A model generated the notes under the pieces. That model made no database searches, was not told where the DNA came from, and saw nothing but the letters and a program-made list of their open reading frames with translations. 64,000 nt of DNA from DATATV01 sp036268615 (GTDB lineage Bacteria > Actinomycetota > Actinomycetes > Mycobacteriales > Pseudonocardiaceae), in contig DATATV010000049.1 in assembly GCA_036268615.1 (NCBI GenBank), positions 3,891 to 67,890 on the forward strand, given 5' to 3'. A program made the position numbers and the translations under genes. This document shows positions 53,800 through 62,086 of the stretch, piece by piece; positions within the stretch are counted from its first letter, which is position 1, and the number at the start of each line of letters is the position of its first letter.

Positions 53800-54587
53800 C
53801 AGCGGATTCCAGCACCGGGGCGACGCAACGGTCGGCCGACGACCCGATCCGGGTCGGCGTGTTCGGCGCCCGGGGGCGGATGGGCGCGCAGGTGTGCGGC
53901 GCGGTCGAGGCCGCGGCGGACCTGGAACTCGTCGCCGCGATCGACGCCGGTGACCGGACCGCCGACATGGTGGACGCCGGCGCCGAGGTGGTCGTCGACT
54001 TCACCCACCCCGACGTGGTCATGGCGAACCTGCGGTTCTGCGTGGACCACAACATCAGCGCGGTCGTCGGCACCACCGGCTTCGACGCGGAGCGGCTGAC
54101 CACTCTTGAGTCCTGGCTGGTGGGCAAGCCCGGGCTGGGGGTGCTGGTCGCGCCGAACTTCGCCATCGGGGCCGTGCTGTCCATGCGGTTCGCGCAGCTC
54201 GCGGCGAAGTACTACGAGTCGGCCGAGGTCATCGAACTGCACCACCCGCGCAAGGCGGACGCCCCCTCCGGCACCGCCGCGCACACCGCCCGGCTGATCG
54301 GCCAGGCCAGGGCCGCCGCGGGCCTCGGTCCCTCGCCGGACGCGACGACCCAGGAACTGCCCGGCGCGCGCGGCGCGACCGAGGAGGGCGTGCGGGTGCA
54401 CTCGATCCGGCTGGCCGGGCTGGTGGCCCACCAGGAGGTGCTGTTCGGCACCGAGGGGGAGACGCTGACCATCCGGCACGACTCGCTGGACCGCAGCTCG
54501 TTCATGCCCGGGGTGCTGTTGGGCGTCCGGTCGGTGCGCAGCCGGCCGGGGTTGACCGTCGGGCTGGATGCCCTGCTCGACCTGTGA
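53796..54587 (+). CDS. dapB: 4-Hydroxy-tetrahydrodipicolinate reductase
   Basis: A 263-residue NAD(P)H-dependent enzyme of lysine and diaminopimelate synthesis. The nucleotide-binding GVFGARGRMGAQV is near residues 19-31, GTTGF lies in the middle, and the catalytic segment ELHHPRKADAPSGTA carries the active-site histidines and lysine. The N-terminus is about 15 residues longer than in mycobacterial DapB. Coupled to the peptidase gene by ATGA and to the next gene by overlap. Confidence 0.96.
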   Translation: MTADSSTGATQRSADDPIRVGVFGARGRMGAQVCGAVEAAADLELVAAIDAGDRTADMVDAGAEVVVDFTHPDVVMANLRFCVDHNISAVVGTTGFDAERLTTLESWLVGKPGLGVLVAPNFAIGAVLSMRFAQLAAKYYESAEVIELHHPRKADAPSGTAAHTARLIGQARAAAGLGPSPDATTQELPGARGATEEGVRVHSIRLAGLVAHQEVLFGTEGETLTIRHDSLDRSSFMPGVLLGVRSVRSRPGLTVGLDALLDL

Positions 54588-55027
54588 AGGCCCGGGCGAC
54601 CGCACTGCTGCTGACCGCGGTGCTGGTGGTCTATTTCGTGCTGCTCGGCCAGCGGGGCGTGCTGCTGTTGCAGACCGGCACCGGGGTCGGCATCGGTCTC
54701 GGCGTCGGGGTGTTGCTGCTGCCGCTGGTGGGGGCGTGGATCGCCGCGACGAACCTGTGGTTCGGCGTGAAGGTGGAGCGGCTGGCCCGCGCGCTCGCCG
54801 CCGAGGACGGCCTGCCGGACGTGTCCGAACTGCCCCGGCGGCCCTCCGGCCGGATCGACCGGACGGCCGCGGACGAGTGGTTCGACGAGCGCAAGGCCGA
54901 GGTCGACGAGGGCCCGGAGGACTGGCGCCGCTGGTATCGGCTGGCCTACGCCTACGACATCGCCGGCGACCGCCGTCGGGCCCGGGAGACCATGCGGCAC
55001 GCGTTGGAGCTGTCCGAGTCCCGCTGA
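54584..55027 (+). CDS. Small membrane protein of unknown function downstream of dapB
   Basis: 147 residues with two membrane helices (about 5-22 and 31-54) followed by a charged cytoplasmic domain. That domain includes DWRRWYRLAYAYDIAGDRRRARETMRHALEL, which looks like a single tetratricopeptide-type helical pair. GTG 54584 overlaps the dapB stop by 4 bp, so it is translated with dapB; a similar gene follows dapB in other actinobacteria. Function unknown. Confidence 0.85.
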   Translation: MKARATALLLTAVLVVYFVLLGQRGVLLLQTGTGVGIGLGVGVLLLPLVGAWIAATNLWFGVKVERLARALAAEDGLPDVSELPRRPSGRIDRTAADEWFDERKAEVDEGPEDWRRWYRLAYAYDIAGDRRRARETMRHALELSESR

Positions 55028-55037
55028 GTCCGCCCGG

Positions 55038-55454
55038 TCAGTCGATGGTCGGGTGGTCGAAGCCGACCTTCACCGGGGTGCCGGCCTCCACCGTGCGGGT
55101 CACCGTGCAGAGCTGGTCGAGGGCGTGCCGGATGGTCGACTCCAGCTGGGCCCGGACCGGCTCGTCCAGGCCGGACAGGTCCACGTCGAAGGCGACCCGC
55201 AGGGCGTCGTACTCGTGTCCGCCCGGCTGCTGCTCGGCGCCCGCGGCCACCCGGAACCGGCTGTCCTCGCCGACCCGACGGGTGATCAGGTTCTCGGCCG
55301 TGACCGCGGAACACGCGGCGACCGCGAGTTGCAGCAGTTCGCCGGGGCTGAACGAGCCCGGCGTGCCGGACCGGCCGACCTTCACCTCGGCGCCGCGGTC
55401 GTTGTGTCCGGTGAACTCGTGCTGCCCGACCCGACGCACCTCCAAGCTCGCCAT
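55038..55454 (-). CDS. OsmC/Ohr-family protein
   Basis: A 138-residue protein with the OsmC fold. Conserved features are SPGELLQLAVAACSAVTAENL, with the first peroxidatic-type cysteine (about residue 48), and DQLCTVTRTVEAGTPV with the second (about 115). Family members reduce organic hydroperoxides using thiols. The spacing fits the OsmC-like rather than the Ohr subgroup. It converges on the membrane protein gene with a 10-bp gap. Confidence 0.9.
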   Translation of the reverse strand: MASLEVRRVGQHEFTGHNDRGAEVKVGRSGTPGSFSPGELLQLAVAACSAVTAENLITRRVGEDSRFRVAAGAEQQPGGHEYDALRVAFDVDLSGLDEPVRAQLESTIRHALDQLCTVTRTVEAGTPVKVGFDHPTID

Positions 55455-55545
55455 GCTCCGGCCACCTTTCCCTTACCCACTCGGAACTCCCACCCGGTTC
55501 AACCGTGTCGTCCCGGGCCGTTGTTCCGGGTTGGTGACGCAGCCC

Positions 55546-56127
55546 TCAGCGCAGGCCGAAGTGATGGTGCCAGTGGTGCAGGGCAGGCCACCAGTGCACG
55601 ACCAGCATCGGGGACGCCGCCAGCAGGGTGAACCGGATGAATCGGCCGGGCAGGCAGGCCAGGATGAACGACCGCAGCGACAGCCCGGCCAGGCCGGCGA
55701 GCACGGTGGTGGCCATGAACGGCGGCACGCCGACCACCGAACTGGTCGCGGTCGCGGTGAACATCCAGGCCGGATGCCGATGGCACTTCACCCGCAGCCA
55801 GGCCCAGCCCGCGGCGATCCGGGCGGTGGCGATCCGCCAGCCGCGCGCCGGCTGCGGCGGAATCGGACTTGATTCGGCGGCCGCAGTTTCCGCCGGGCCG
55901 GCTGGCTGCCGGTGCAGGAATGTGGGCAGCCGCAATGAGCCGCGGCCGGCATAGAAATAGAGCAGCTTGCCGGCCACCTGACCCACCGCGATCACCGCGC
56001 CGAGCAGTGCCGCCGGGTACTGGGGGTGCCGGTCGGCCAGCGCGACCACGAACAGTTCGACCGACAACAGCGGGAACAGTGCCGATCCGATGGCGACGGC
56101 GAGCGTCACCAGCAGCCAGATCAACAC
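55546..56127 (-). CDS. VTT-domain (DedA/YqaA-like) membrane protein
   Basis: A 193-residue protein with about four to five membrane segments: one at the start (LIWLLVTLAVAIGSALFPLLS), then a region ALLGAVIAVGQVAGKLLYFYAG like the SNARE-associated/VTT domain, a hydrophilic loop (about 70-110), then TSSVVGVPPFMATTVLAGLAG, with the G-x-PP-F pattern of the second half. DedA relatives act as lipid scramblases or transporters. The C-terminus is His-rich (HHWHHHFG). Function not known. Confidence 0.78.
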   Translation of the reverse strand: MLIWLLVTLAVAIGSALFPLLSVELFVVALADRHPQYPAALLGAVIAVGQVAGKLLYFYAGRGSLRLPTFLHRQPAGPAETAAAESSPIPPQPARGWRIATARIAAGWAWLRVKCHRHPAWMFTATATSSVVGVPPFMATTVLAGLAGLSLRSFILACLPGRFIRFTLLAASPMLVVHWWPALHHWHHHFGLR

Positions 56128-56231
56128 CTGATTCCCCCCGCCGCGATGCCATCCCCGACGGCGAGGTTAGCAGCAGAATTCGCCTTTGTTTTCTTGGTTA
56201 TTCCTGGGAACGCGAACGGTGGCCCGGCGGT

Positions 56232-56795
56232 TCAGTAGGCGATCAGGGACAGTTCCAGCGTCCCGGAGAAACGCACCTCACGCAGCTCGCGGCCGGCCGC
56301 GTCGAGTGTTCGGGCCACCCCGTCGGGCTGCCAGCCCACGCTCGCGTAGAACTTCCGGGTCGCCTGGTCGGATTCGGGCACCCAGGCCACGCCCCGGCTC
56401 GCCCCGGCCGCGCGCAGTTCGGCCGCGGCGGTGCCCAGCAGCCGGCCGCCGTGTCCGCGTCGTCCCCACCGTGGTTCCACCAGCAGCGCGCCGATCAGCA
56501 CGACCTCGTCGGCGTCGGCGGGCAGTTCGCCGGCCGGATCGACCAGCTCGTCGCCGGGAGCCGGGCCGGCGGCGCAGAAGCCGACCGTCGCCGCACCCTC
56601 GGTGGCCACGAACAGGCGGGCCGGGCCGTGCGTCAGCGCGTGTGCCCAGGCAGCCTCTGCCTCGGCCAGGTCCCACTCGGCGAGCAGCTCGGCCGGCAGC
56701 AGCTCGGCATACGCCACCCGCCAGGTGTCCCGCTGGATTCGGGCGATCTGCGGGAGATCCTCGGGCAGCGCCGAATGGACGCCAGCGTCAGCCAC
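56232..56795 (-). CDS. GNAT N-acetyltransferase
   Basis: A 187-residue acetyltransferase. The domain begins with RIQRDTWRVAYAELLPAE, and the acetyl-CoA loop reads VEPRWGRRGHGGRLLGTA, followed by ESDQATRKFYASVGWQPDG. Substrate unknown. I prefer GTG 56795; a TTG four codons upstream is also possible. It is divergent from the glycosylase gene. Confidence 0.85.
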   Translation of the reverse strand: MADAGVHSALPEDLPQIARIQRDTWRVAYAELLPAELLAEWDLAEAEAAWAHALTHGPARLFVATEGAATVGFCAAGPAPGDELVDPAGELPADADEVVLIGALLVEPRWGRRGHGGRLLGTAAAELRAAGASRGVAWVPESDQATRKFYASVGWQPDGVARTLDAAGRELREVRFSGTLELSLIAY

Positions 56796-56918
56796 GGTTG
56801 GTGACAATAGCGTGATCCGGTCCGCCTGCCCACCGTGTCCACTTGGGACGGTTGTCGAACAGTGTCGGCACCGGCCTCGACCGGCGAACTGTCAGGGTCC
56901 TGTGGCACATTCACCGCC

Positions 56919-58148
56919 GTGCCGACTGTTCCCACGATGAGCGCGGCGGTGGCCCGCCGGACGGCGCTGGCCGCCCAGGGCTTCGCCGACCCCCGGCCGA
57001 CCGGCGTACCCACCCGCCGCCACCTGGCCAAGGTGCTGTCCCGGGTCCAGCTGCTCCAGCTGGACTCGGTGAACGTGGCGGTCCGCGCGCACTACATGCC
57101 GCTGTTCAGCCGGCTGGGGCCTTATCCGATGGAACTGCTGGACGAGGCGGCCTGGTCCGACAGCGCCCGCAAGCCCCGGCTGCTGGTCGAGTACTGGGCG
57201 CATGTGGCCAGCCTGATCCCGGTGGCCGACTGGCCGCTGCTGCGCTGGCGGATGCGCCGCTACGCCGATCCGGGCGAGGACTACTTCAGCGGCGTGCGCG
57301 CCAACACCGCGCTGATGACAGACATCCTGGCCGTGGTCAAGGAACTCGGCCCGGTCGGTGCCGGGCCGGTGGAGCGTCAGCTCGGCCTGGTCGTCGAGCG
57401 CGAGCGTGGGCCGGGCGGGTGGTGGAACCGGTCGGACGTGAAGCGGGCGTGCGAGTACCTGTTCGCCACCGGCGAACTGACCACCGGCACCCGGCGCAGT
57501 TTCGAACGGCTCTACGACCTGACCGAGCGGGTGATCCCGACCGACCTGCTCGCCGTCGAACTCGACGCCGACCAGGCCGCGGTCGCGCTGACCGAGCGGG
57601 CCGCCCGTGCGTTCGGCGTGGCCACCGAGCCCGACCTGCGCGACTACTACCGGATCGCGCCGCAGCGCAGCCGGGCCGCGGTGGCCGAGCTGGTCGAGGC
57701 CGGGGTGCTGGAACAGGTCGAGGTGCGCGGCTGGGGCGCGCCGGCCTACCGGCACGTCGAGGCCCGCACCCCCCGGCGGATCGCGGCGCGGGCGCTGCTG
57801 TGCCCGTTCGATCCGCTGGTCTGGCGGCGGGAACGGGCCGAGCGGCTGTTCGACTTCTTCTACCGCATCGAGATCTACGTGCCCGAGCACCTGCGGGTGC
57901 ACGGCTACTACGTGTTCCCGTTCCTGCTCGGCGAGGACATGGCGGCCCGGGTCGACCTCAAGGCCGACCGCGCCGCCGGCGTGCTGCGGGTGCGGGGCGC
58001 GTTCGCCGAGCCGGGCGTGGACACCGGGCACGTGGTCGTCGAACTCGCCGAGGAACTGCGCGTGATGGCCGACTGGCTCGGCCTCTCCGGGGTCGAGGTC
58101 GGGCAGCGGGGTGATCTGGCCACCGCACTCGGCCGGATCTGCCGCTGA
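56919..58148 (+). CDS. Winged-helix DNA glycosylase, YcaQ/AlkZ (HTH_42) family
   Basis: A 409-residue DNA repair glycosylase. The catalytic region RHLAKVLSRVQLLQLDSVNV contains a Q-x-D motif (about Q47-L48-D49), as in E. coli YcaQ, rather than the QxQ of AlkZ self-resistance enzymes. Later landmarks are HYMPLFSRLGPY, WAHVASLIP and LLCPFDPLVWRRERAERLFDF, followed by YVPEHLRVHGYYVFPFLLG. YcaQ removes alkylated bases and unhooks interstrand crosslinks. The start is GTG 56919 or ATG 56937. It ends in a canonical U-tailed terminator. Confidence 0.88.
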   Translation: MPTVPTMSAAVARRTALAAQGFADPRPTGVPTRRHLAKVLSRVQLLQLDSVNVAVRAHYMPLFSRLGPYPMELLDEAAWSDSARKPRLLVEYWAHVASLIPVADWPLLRWRMRRYADPGEDYFSGVRANTALMTDILAVVKELGPVGAGPVERQLGLVVERERGPGGWWNRSDVKRACEYLFATGELTTGTRRSFERLYDLTERVIPTDLLAVELDADQAAVALTERAARAFGVATEPDLRDYYRIAPQRSRAAVAELVEAGVLEQVEVRGWGAPAYRHVEARTPRRIAARALLCPFDPLVWRRERAERLFDFFYRIEIYVPEHLRVHGYYVFPFLLGEDMAARVDLKADRAAGVLRVRGAFAEPGVDTGHVVVELAEELRVMADWLGLSGVEVGQRGDLATALGRICR

Positions 58149-58206
58149 CCGCCCGACCCACCGTCACCGGCACCGCGCCGAGGGGAAGCGGCCGACCGGG
58201 ACGGGC

Positions 58207-58244
58207 GGGGCGGCACACCGGATTCCGGTGTGCCGCCCCTTTTT
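58207..58244 (+). terminator. Canonical rho-independent terminator
   Basis: GGGGCGGCACACCGG (58207-58221) pairs perfectly with CCGGTGTGCCGCCCC (58225-58239), loop ATT, followed directly by TTTTT. This is the only clear stem plus U-tract in the window, placed 59 bases after the glycosylase stop and 30 bases before the end of the convergent DUF4097 gene. Confidence 0.95.
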
Positions 58245-58274
58245 CCGGCCCCCCACGGACCCCCTCGTCGGTGG

Positions 58275-59252
58275 TCAGCCCGCCGCGGTGGTGATCACCG
58301 CGTTGCCCGAGCCGGTCCGGCCGCGCACCCGCAGCCGCGGCGCGTCGGCCTGCGGACGGTCGTGCACGTTCAGTTCGCTGCGTGCCTGGCCGGAGCCCGA
58401 CCGCAGGTCGACCATGGCCCTGGTGCCCGGCCGAACGCCGACCCGGATCTCGCCGGAACCGGTGATCAGTTCGACGTCCCCGCAGGCCGCGTCGGCGACG
58501 ACCAGGTCGCCGCTGCCGGTGCGGGCCATCACATCGCTCTGCACCGCGCCCAGCCACACGTCCCCGCTACCGGTGACCAGGGTGGTCGGGCCGCCGACCG
58601 AGGACACCTCGATCTCGCCGGTGCCGCTGCGCGCGTCCAGGCCGCCGAGCATCGGGCCCAGCCGCAGCGCGCCCGAGCCGACCTTGATCTGGGCCCGGCC
58701 GTCGGCGCGGTCGATGGCTACGTCCCCCGCGCCACCGGAGACCGTGACCCGGCCGGCCTGCCCGGTGACCGTGACGATCGCGGAGCCGCTGCGCAGTTCC
58801 AGCTGGGAACCGACCGGCGCGCGCACGGTCACCGCGACCGGCACCAGCTCCAGCGGCGTCATGCCGAACTGGCCGCGCCCGGTGTGCACCACCAGCCGCT
58901 TGCCGATCAGCTCGATCCGGGTCCGCTCGACCACCTCGGCCGGCGCCGCCTGGGCCATGCCCGCGTCGCCGAACCGGTCGTTGACCCAGTTCATCACGCT
59001 GGCGAGGCCGTGCATCCAACTGCTCTCCGCGCTCGGGTCGTGGCGGACCTCGACGCTCGCCCCCGGCTCGTCGACCAGGTTGATCGTCACCCGGCCGGAG
59101 CTGATCGACACGTCGATGTCCAGCGGCGCGTCCGCGTCGAAATCCTGTCGCCGGACCAGACCGGCGGCCTCCTCGGACGGTTGGCCGGTGGGCCGTTCGT
59201 CCTCGGGCTGCGCCTGGTCGGCCTCGGGCCTGTCGTCAGTCACCGTGCTCAC
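58275..59252 (-). CDS. DUF4097-family beta-strand-repeat protein
   Basis: A 325-residue protein. After an acidic tail (about 1-35) it is made of short repeating beta units containing S/T-G-S-G, such as DLRSGSGQARSEL, ARTGSGDLVVADAACGDVEL and TGSGEIRVGVRPG, the DUF4097 adhesin-like beta-helix or solenoid pattern. No signal peptide or membrane segment is visible, so it is probably cytoplasmic. GTG 59252 is preceded by GGGGAGGAT. It lies 29 bp after the ribbon-helix-helix gene and is almost certainly co-transcribed with it. The role is unknown. Confidence 0.85.
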   Translation of the reverse strand: MSTVTDDRPEADQAQPEDERPTGQPSEEAAGLVRRQDFDADAPLDIDVSISSGRVTINLVDEPGASVEVRHDPSAESSWMHGLASVMNWVNDRFGDAGMAQAAPAEVVERTRIELIGKRLVVHTGRGQFGMTPLELVPVAVTVRAPVGSQLELRSGSAIVTVTGQAGRVTVSGGAGDVAIDRADGRAQIKVGSGALRLGPMLGGLDARSGTGEIEVSSVGGPTTLVTGSGDVWLGAVQSDVMARTGSGDLVVADAACGDVELITGSGEIRVGVRPGTRAMVDLRSGSGQARSELNVHDRPQADAPRLRVRGRTGSGNAVITTAAG

Positions 59253-59281
59253 CGATCCTCCCCTGCTGCCAACGTTCCTGT

Positions 59282-59953
59282 TCAGCCTTCGACCCAGCCG
59301 CGCACCCGGGACGAGCCCCGGCGCTGTTGCTCGTCGTTCCAGGGCTTGTCGTGCGGCGCCTTGCCCGACCCGCCGGACTCGGACTTCTCGCCGCTGTCGC
59401 CCTGGTCACCTGTGCTCTCGCTCTCGGTGCGCCGGCCGAAGCCGCCACCGCCGAAGTTGCCCCAGTGCTGGGACCAGTCGGTGCCGCCCGACCAGCCGCC
59501 CCGGCCCCGACCCCGGGACTGCGCACGGCCCAGCGCGCCCTGCACGGCCTGCTGGACGAACGAGTTCAGCGAGACGCCCTGGGCGGCCGCGGCCTGTTCG
59601 GCCTTGCCCTTGAGCTCCTCGAACAGCCGGACGGTGATCCGGCTGATGTCGCCGTTGGGATCGAAGGGCTGCTGCGGCGGTTCCTGAGCGTGCTCGGGCT
59701 CCTCCTCGTCGGCGGTCCGGGTGACCACGACCTGCACGTCCTGGCCGTCCAGCCGGACCTCGACCACCTGGTTGTCCAGCGCGAGGGTCACTTCGCCGGC
59801 CAGATCGGACAGGGCGTTCATGATGGCCAGCCGGGCGGCCGGCTCGATGGTGGCGGCGAGTACCCGGGCGGCTGTCCGGGTCTGCTCGTCACCCGCCGCC
59901 GCGGCTGCGGCGAGGTTGTCCCGCAGTGCGGAGACATAAGGGCTGAGTTCCAT
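59282..59953 (-). CDS. Ribbon-helix-helix regulator, HicB-like, with disordered tail
   Basis: 223 residues. Residues 1 to about 80 are a conserved helical-plus-beta region (ELSPYVSALRDNLA, then LARLAIMNAL-type helices and NQVVEVRLDGQDV). An acidic linker follows. Residues about 103-142 form a ribbon-helix-helix: strand ISRITVRLF, helix EELKGKAEQAAAAQG, helix SLNSFVQQAVQGAL, as in Arc/MetJ/HicB DNA-binding domains. The tail (about 143-223) is Gly/Arg/Trp-rich. There is no HicA toxin gene nearby, so a toxin-antitoxin role is unsupported. The ATG at 59953 lies inside the first box of an operator-like repeat array, which suggests autoregulation. It leads the DUF4097 operon. Confidence 0.8.
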   Translation of the reverse strand: MELSPYVSALRDNLAAAAAAGDEQTRTAARVLAATIEPAARLAIMNALSDLAGEVTLALDNQVVEVRLDGQDVQVVVTRTADEEEPEHAQEPPQQPFDPNGDISRITVRLFEELKGKAEQAAAAQGVSLNSFVQQAVQGALGRAQSRGRGRGGWSGGTDWSQHWGNFGGGGFGRRTESESTGDQGDSGEKSESGGSGKAPHDKPWNDEQQRRGSSRVRGWVEG

Positions 59954-60047
59954 GACGTCATCATGGCGTCACCGATGGCATCAGTCAAGAAATTCTGACG
60001 TCTTGATGATGTCACCATGGCAGCCGACTGACGTCACGATGCTGTCG
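59953..60047. promoter_or_regulatory. Phased array of TGACGTCA-like boxes (putative ribbon-helix-helix operator)
   Basis: Boxes: TGACGTCA (59953), TGGCGTCA (59964), TGGCATCA (59976), TGACGTCT (59996), TGATGTCA (60007), TGGCAGCC (60018, weak), TGACGTCA (60029) and TGCTGTCG (60040, weak). Successive spacings are 11, 12, 20, 11, 11, 11 and 11 bp, so the boxes share one face of the helix. The array covers the start codon of the ribbon-helix-helix gene and runs towards thyX. MetJ, a ribbon-helix-helix repressor, binds similar 8-bp AGACGTCT boxes in tandem. Binding here is inferred. Confidence 0.65.
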
Positions 60048-60195
60048 TGGCTGGTCGTCGGCGGGTTCGTGTTGCCGCCGTGTTGCCATCGTGTTGGTGC
60101 TGTGACTGCCCGTCCGCGCGGTGGTCGGCCGATTTCGTGGCCGTGTCCGGTTACGCTTGCCGACGTCCATGGGCGCTTGGAAGGGATGCAGAGCA

Positions 60196-60948
60196 GTGAC
60201 CGAGATCGTGTCGCCGAACGTAATCCTGATCGGTAAGACAGAGTTCTTCGCACCGGCCGACGTGCCGTGGTCCACCGACGCGGACGGCGGCGAGGCGCTG
60301 GCCGAGTTCGCCGGTCGAGCCTGCTACCAGTCCTGGACCAAGCCGAATCCGAGTACCGCGACCAATTCCGGCTACCTGCGGCACATTCTTGAGGTAGGCC
60401 ATCTCTCCGTGCTGGAGCACGGCTCGGTTTCCTTCTACATCACCGGAATCTCCCGCTCGCTGACACACGAGCTGATCCGGCACCGGCACTTCTCCTACTC
60501 GCAGCTGTCCCAGCGCTACGTGCCGGAGAAGAACGCCGCGATGGTCGAGCCGGACGTGATCGCCGGTGACCCCGAACTACACGAGAAGTTCGTCGCGGCC
60601 ACCCAGGCGGGCGTCGATGCCTACACCGATCTGTTGGCCGGCCTGGAGAAGCGGTTCGCCGACGTGCCCAACGCGACGCTGCGGCGCAAGCAGGCCCGGC
60701 AGGCCGCCCGCGCGGTGCTGCCCAACGCGACCGAGACGCGGATCGTGGTCAGCGGGAACTACCGCGCCTGGCGGCACTTCGTGGCGATGCGCGCCAGCGA
60801 GCACGCCGACGTGGAGATCCGCGGGCTGGCCATCGAGTGCCTGCGTCAGCTGCAGAAGGCCGCGGCCAACGTGTTCGCCGACTTCACCATCTCCACGCTG
60901 CCCGACGGCAGCGAGGTCGCCTCCAGCCCGTTCGTCACCGAAGGCTGA
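60196..60948 (+). CDS. thyX: FAD-dependent thymidylate synthase ThyX
   Basis: A 250-residue flavoenzyme converting dUMP to dTMP. The ThyX motif RHRHFSYSQLSQRY (R-H-R-x7-S form) is near residues 95-108, with HLSVLEHGSVSFYI before it and RIVVSGNYRAWRHF after it. GTG 60196 is the likely start; the frame is open further upstream but without homology. In mycobacteria thyX is followed by dapA; here an ACT-domain gene follows. A phased operator-like array lies 150-240 bp upstream. Confidence 0.95.
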   Translation: MTEIVSPNVILIGKTEFFAPADVPWSTDADGGEALAEFAGRACYQSWTKPNPSTATNSGYLRHILEVGHLSVLEHGSVSFYITGISRSLTHELIRHRHFSYSQLSQRYVPEKNAAMVEPDVIAGDPELHEKFVAATQAGVDAYTDLLAGLEKRFADVPNATLRRKQARQAARAVLPNATETRIVVSGNYRAWRHFVAMRASEHADVEIRGLAIECLRQLQKAAANVFADFTISTLPDGSEVASSPFVTEG

Positions 60949-60957
60949 GCGCGGACG

Positions 60958-61365
60958 GTGAAACGCAAGCTCACCGTCGACCTGCGCCCGGGCGACTACA
61001 CCGTGCTCAAGTTGCCGGTGGACGCGCCCGCGCCGGCCGGACTGCTGGCCGCCACGACCGGCCTGGTCTCGCTGACCAGGACGGCGCAGGAGTGCTCGGT
61101 GGTCTGCCCGACCGATCTCGCGCCGCCGGCCGCCGAGTCCGACGGCGGCTGGCGGCTGCTGACCGTGCGCGGGCCGCTGGAGTTCACCCTGACCGGCATC
61201 ATGGCCGCGCTGTCGGGCGCACTGGCCGCGGCCGGGGTGGCGCTGTTCGCGGTGTCGACCTTCGACACCGACCACATCCTGGTCAAGCAGGCCGACCTGG
61301 ACGCGGCGGTGACCGCGCTGCGGGAAGCCGGCCACGACGTGGTCGATCCCACTACCGTTCGGTAG
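60958..61365 (+). CDS. ACT-domain protein (CASTOR/ACT-like)
   Basis: A 135-residue protein consisting of two small ACT-like halves: LTVDLRPGDYTVLKLP and SLTRTAQECSVVCPTDLAP in the first, and TGIMAALSGALAAAGVALFAVSTFDTDHILV in the second, the usual ACT ligand-binding pattern for amino acids. No catalytic domain is attached. Members are suspected small regulators. GTG 60958 lies 10 bases after thyX, so they are probably co-transcribed. Confidence 0.85.
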   Translation: MKRKLTVDLRPGDYTVLKLPVDAPAPAGLLAATTGLVSLTRTAQECSVVCPTDLAPPAAESDGGWRLLTVRGPLEFTLTGIMAALSGALAAAGVALFAVSTFDTDHILVKQADLDAAVTALREAGHDVVDPTTVR

Positions 61366-61396
61366 CGCCGGGCCCTACCGGCGGTAGGTTGGGAAC

Positions 61397-62023
61397 ATGG
61401 GCCTGGCCGTTGCTGAACGTCGTGAGCTGAGTGACCTGTTCGCCGAAGTCGGGCCGGACCAGCCGACTCTCTGCGAGGGTTGGCAGACCCGTGATCTGGC
61501 CGCTCACCTGGTGATCCGGGAGCGCAGGCTGGACGCGGCGCCGGGCATCATGCTCGCCGCGCTGAGCGGCCACACCAAGAACGTGCAGGACCGCTACGCG
61601 GCCAAGCCGTGGGAGGAACTCGTCGCGCTGGTGCGCACCGGGCCCGGTGCGCTCTCGCCGTACGCCATTCCCGGGCTGAGCGAGCTGACCAACGGTGGTG
61701 AGTACTTCGTGCACCACGAGGACGTCCGCCGGGCCCAGCCGAACTGGGAGCCGCGGCCGGCCGACCCGGTGCGCGACGAGATGCTGTGGAAGATGGTCGG
61801 CCGGACGGCCAAGCTCGCCTACCGGCGTAGCCCGGTCGGCGTGCGGCTGCGCAGGCCGGACGGCACGTCGATGGTGGTCAAGACCGGGCCTGCGCCGGTG
61901 ACGATCGTGGGCGAGCCGGCTGAGCTGGTGATGTTCTCCTTCGGCCGGTCCGCGGCGCGGGTCACCTTCGAGGGTGAAACCGCGTCTATTTCCGCAGTTC
62001 AGGACCTGAAGCGCGGTATGTGA
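61397..62023 (+). CDS. TIGR03085-type protein (DinB/maleylpyruvate-isomerase-like fold)
   Basis: A 208-residue protein of an actinobacterial family related to mycothiol-dependent maleylpyruvate isomerase. Landmarks: LCEGWQTRDLAAHLVIRERR (helix with a metal-site histidine), EYFVHHEDVRRAQPNWEPR with the second and third metal ligands, and a C-terminal sterol-carrier-like part (VGVRLRRPDGTSMVV, AELVMFSFGR). The reaction is unknown. ATG 61397, 31 bases after the ACT gene. Confidence 0.85.
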   Translation: MGLAVAERRELSDLFAEVGPDQPTLCEGWQTRDLAAHLVIRERRLDAAPGIMLAALSGHTKNVQDRYAAKPWEELVALVRTGPGALSPYAIPGLSELTNGGEYFVHHEDVRRAQPNWEPRPADPVRDEMLWKMVGRTAKLAYRRSPVGVRLRRPDGTSMVVKTGPAPVTIVGEPAELVMFSFGRSAARVTFEGETASISAVQDLKRGM

Positions 62024-62086
62024 AACGCCTCGCTACCCTCCAGGGCGACCTTGCGACTCGGGTCGTCGGAGTGAGGGGGCACGCCA

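Noticed and set aside
59282..59953. HicAB toxin-antitoxin operon
   Set aside because: No HicA-like small toxin gene lies on either side; the partner is a DUF4097 protein.
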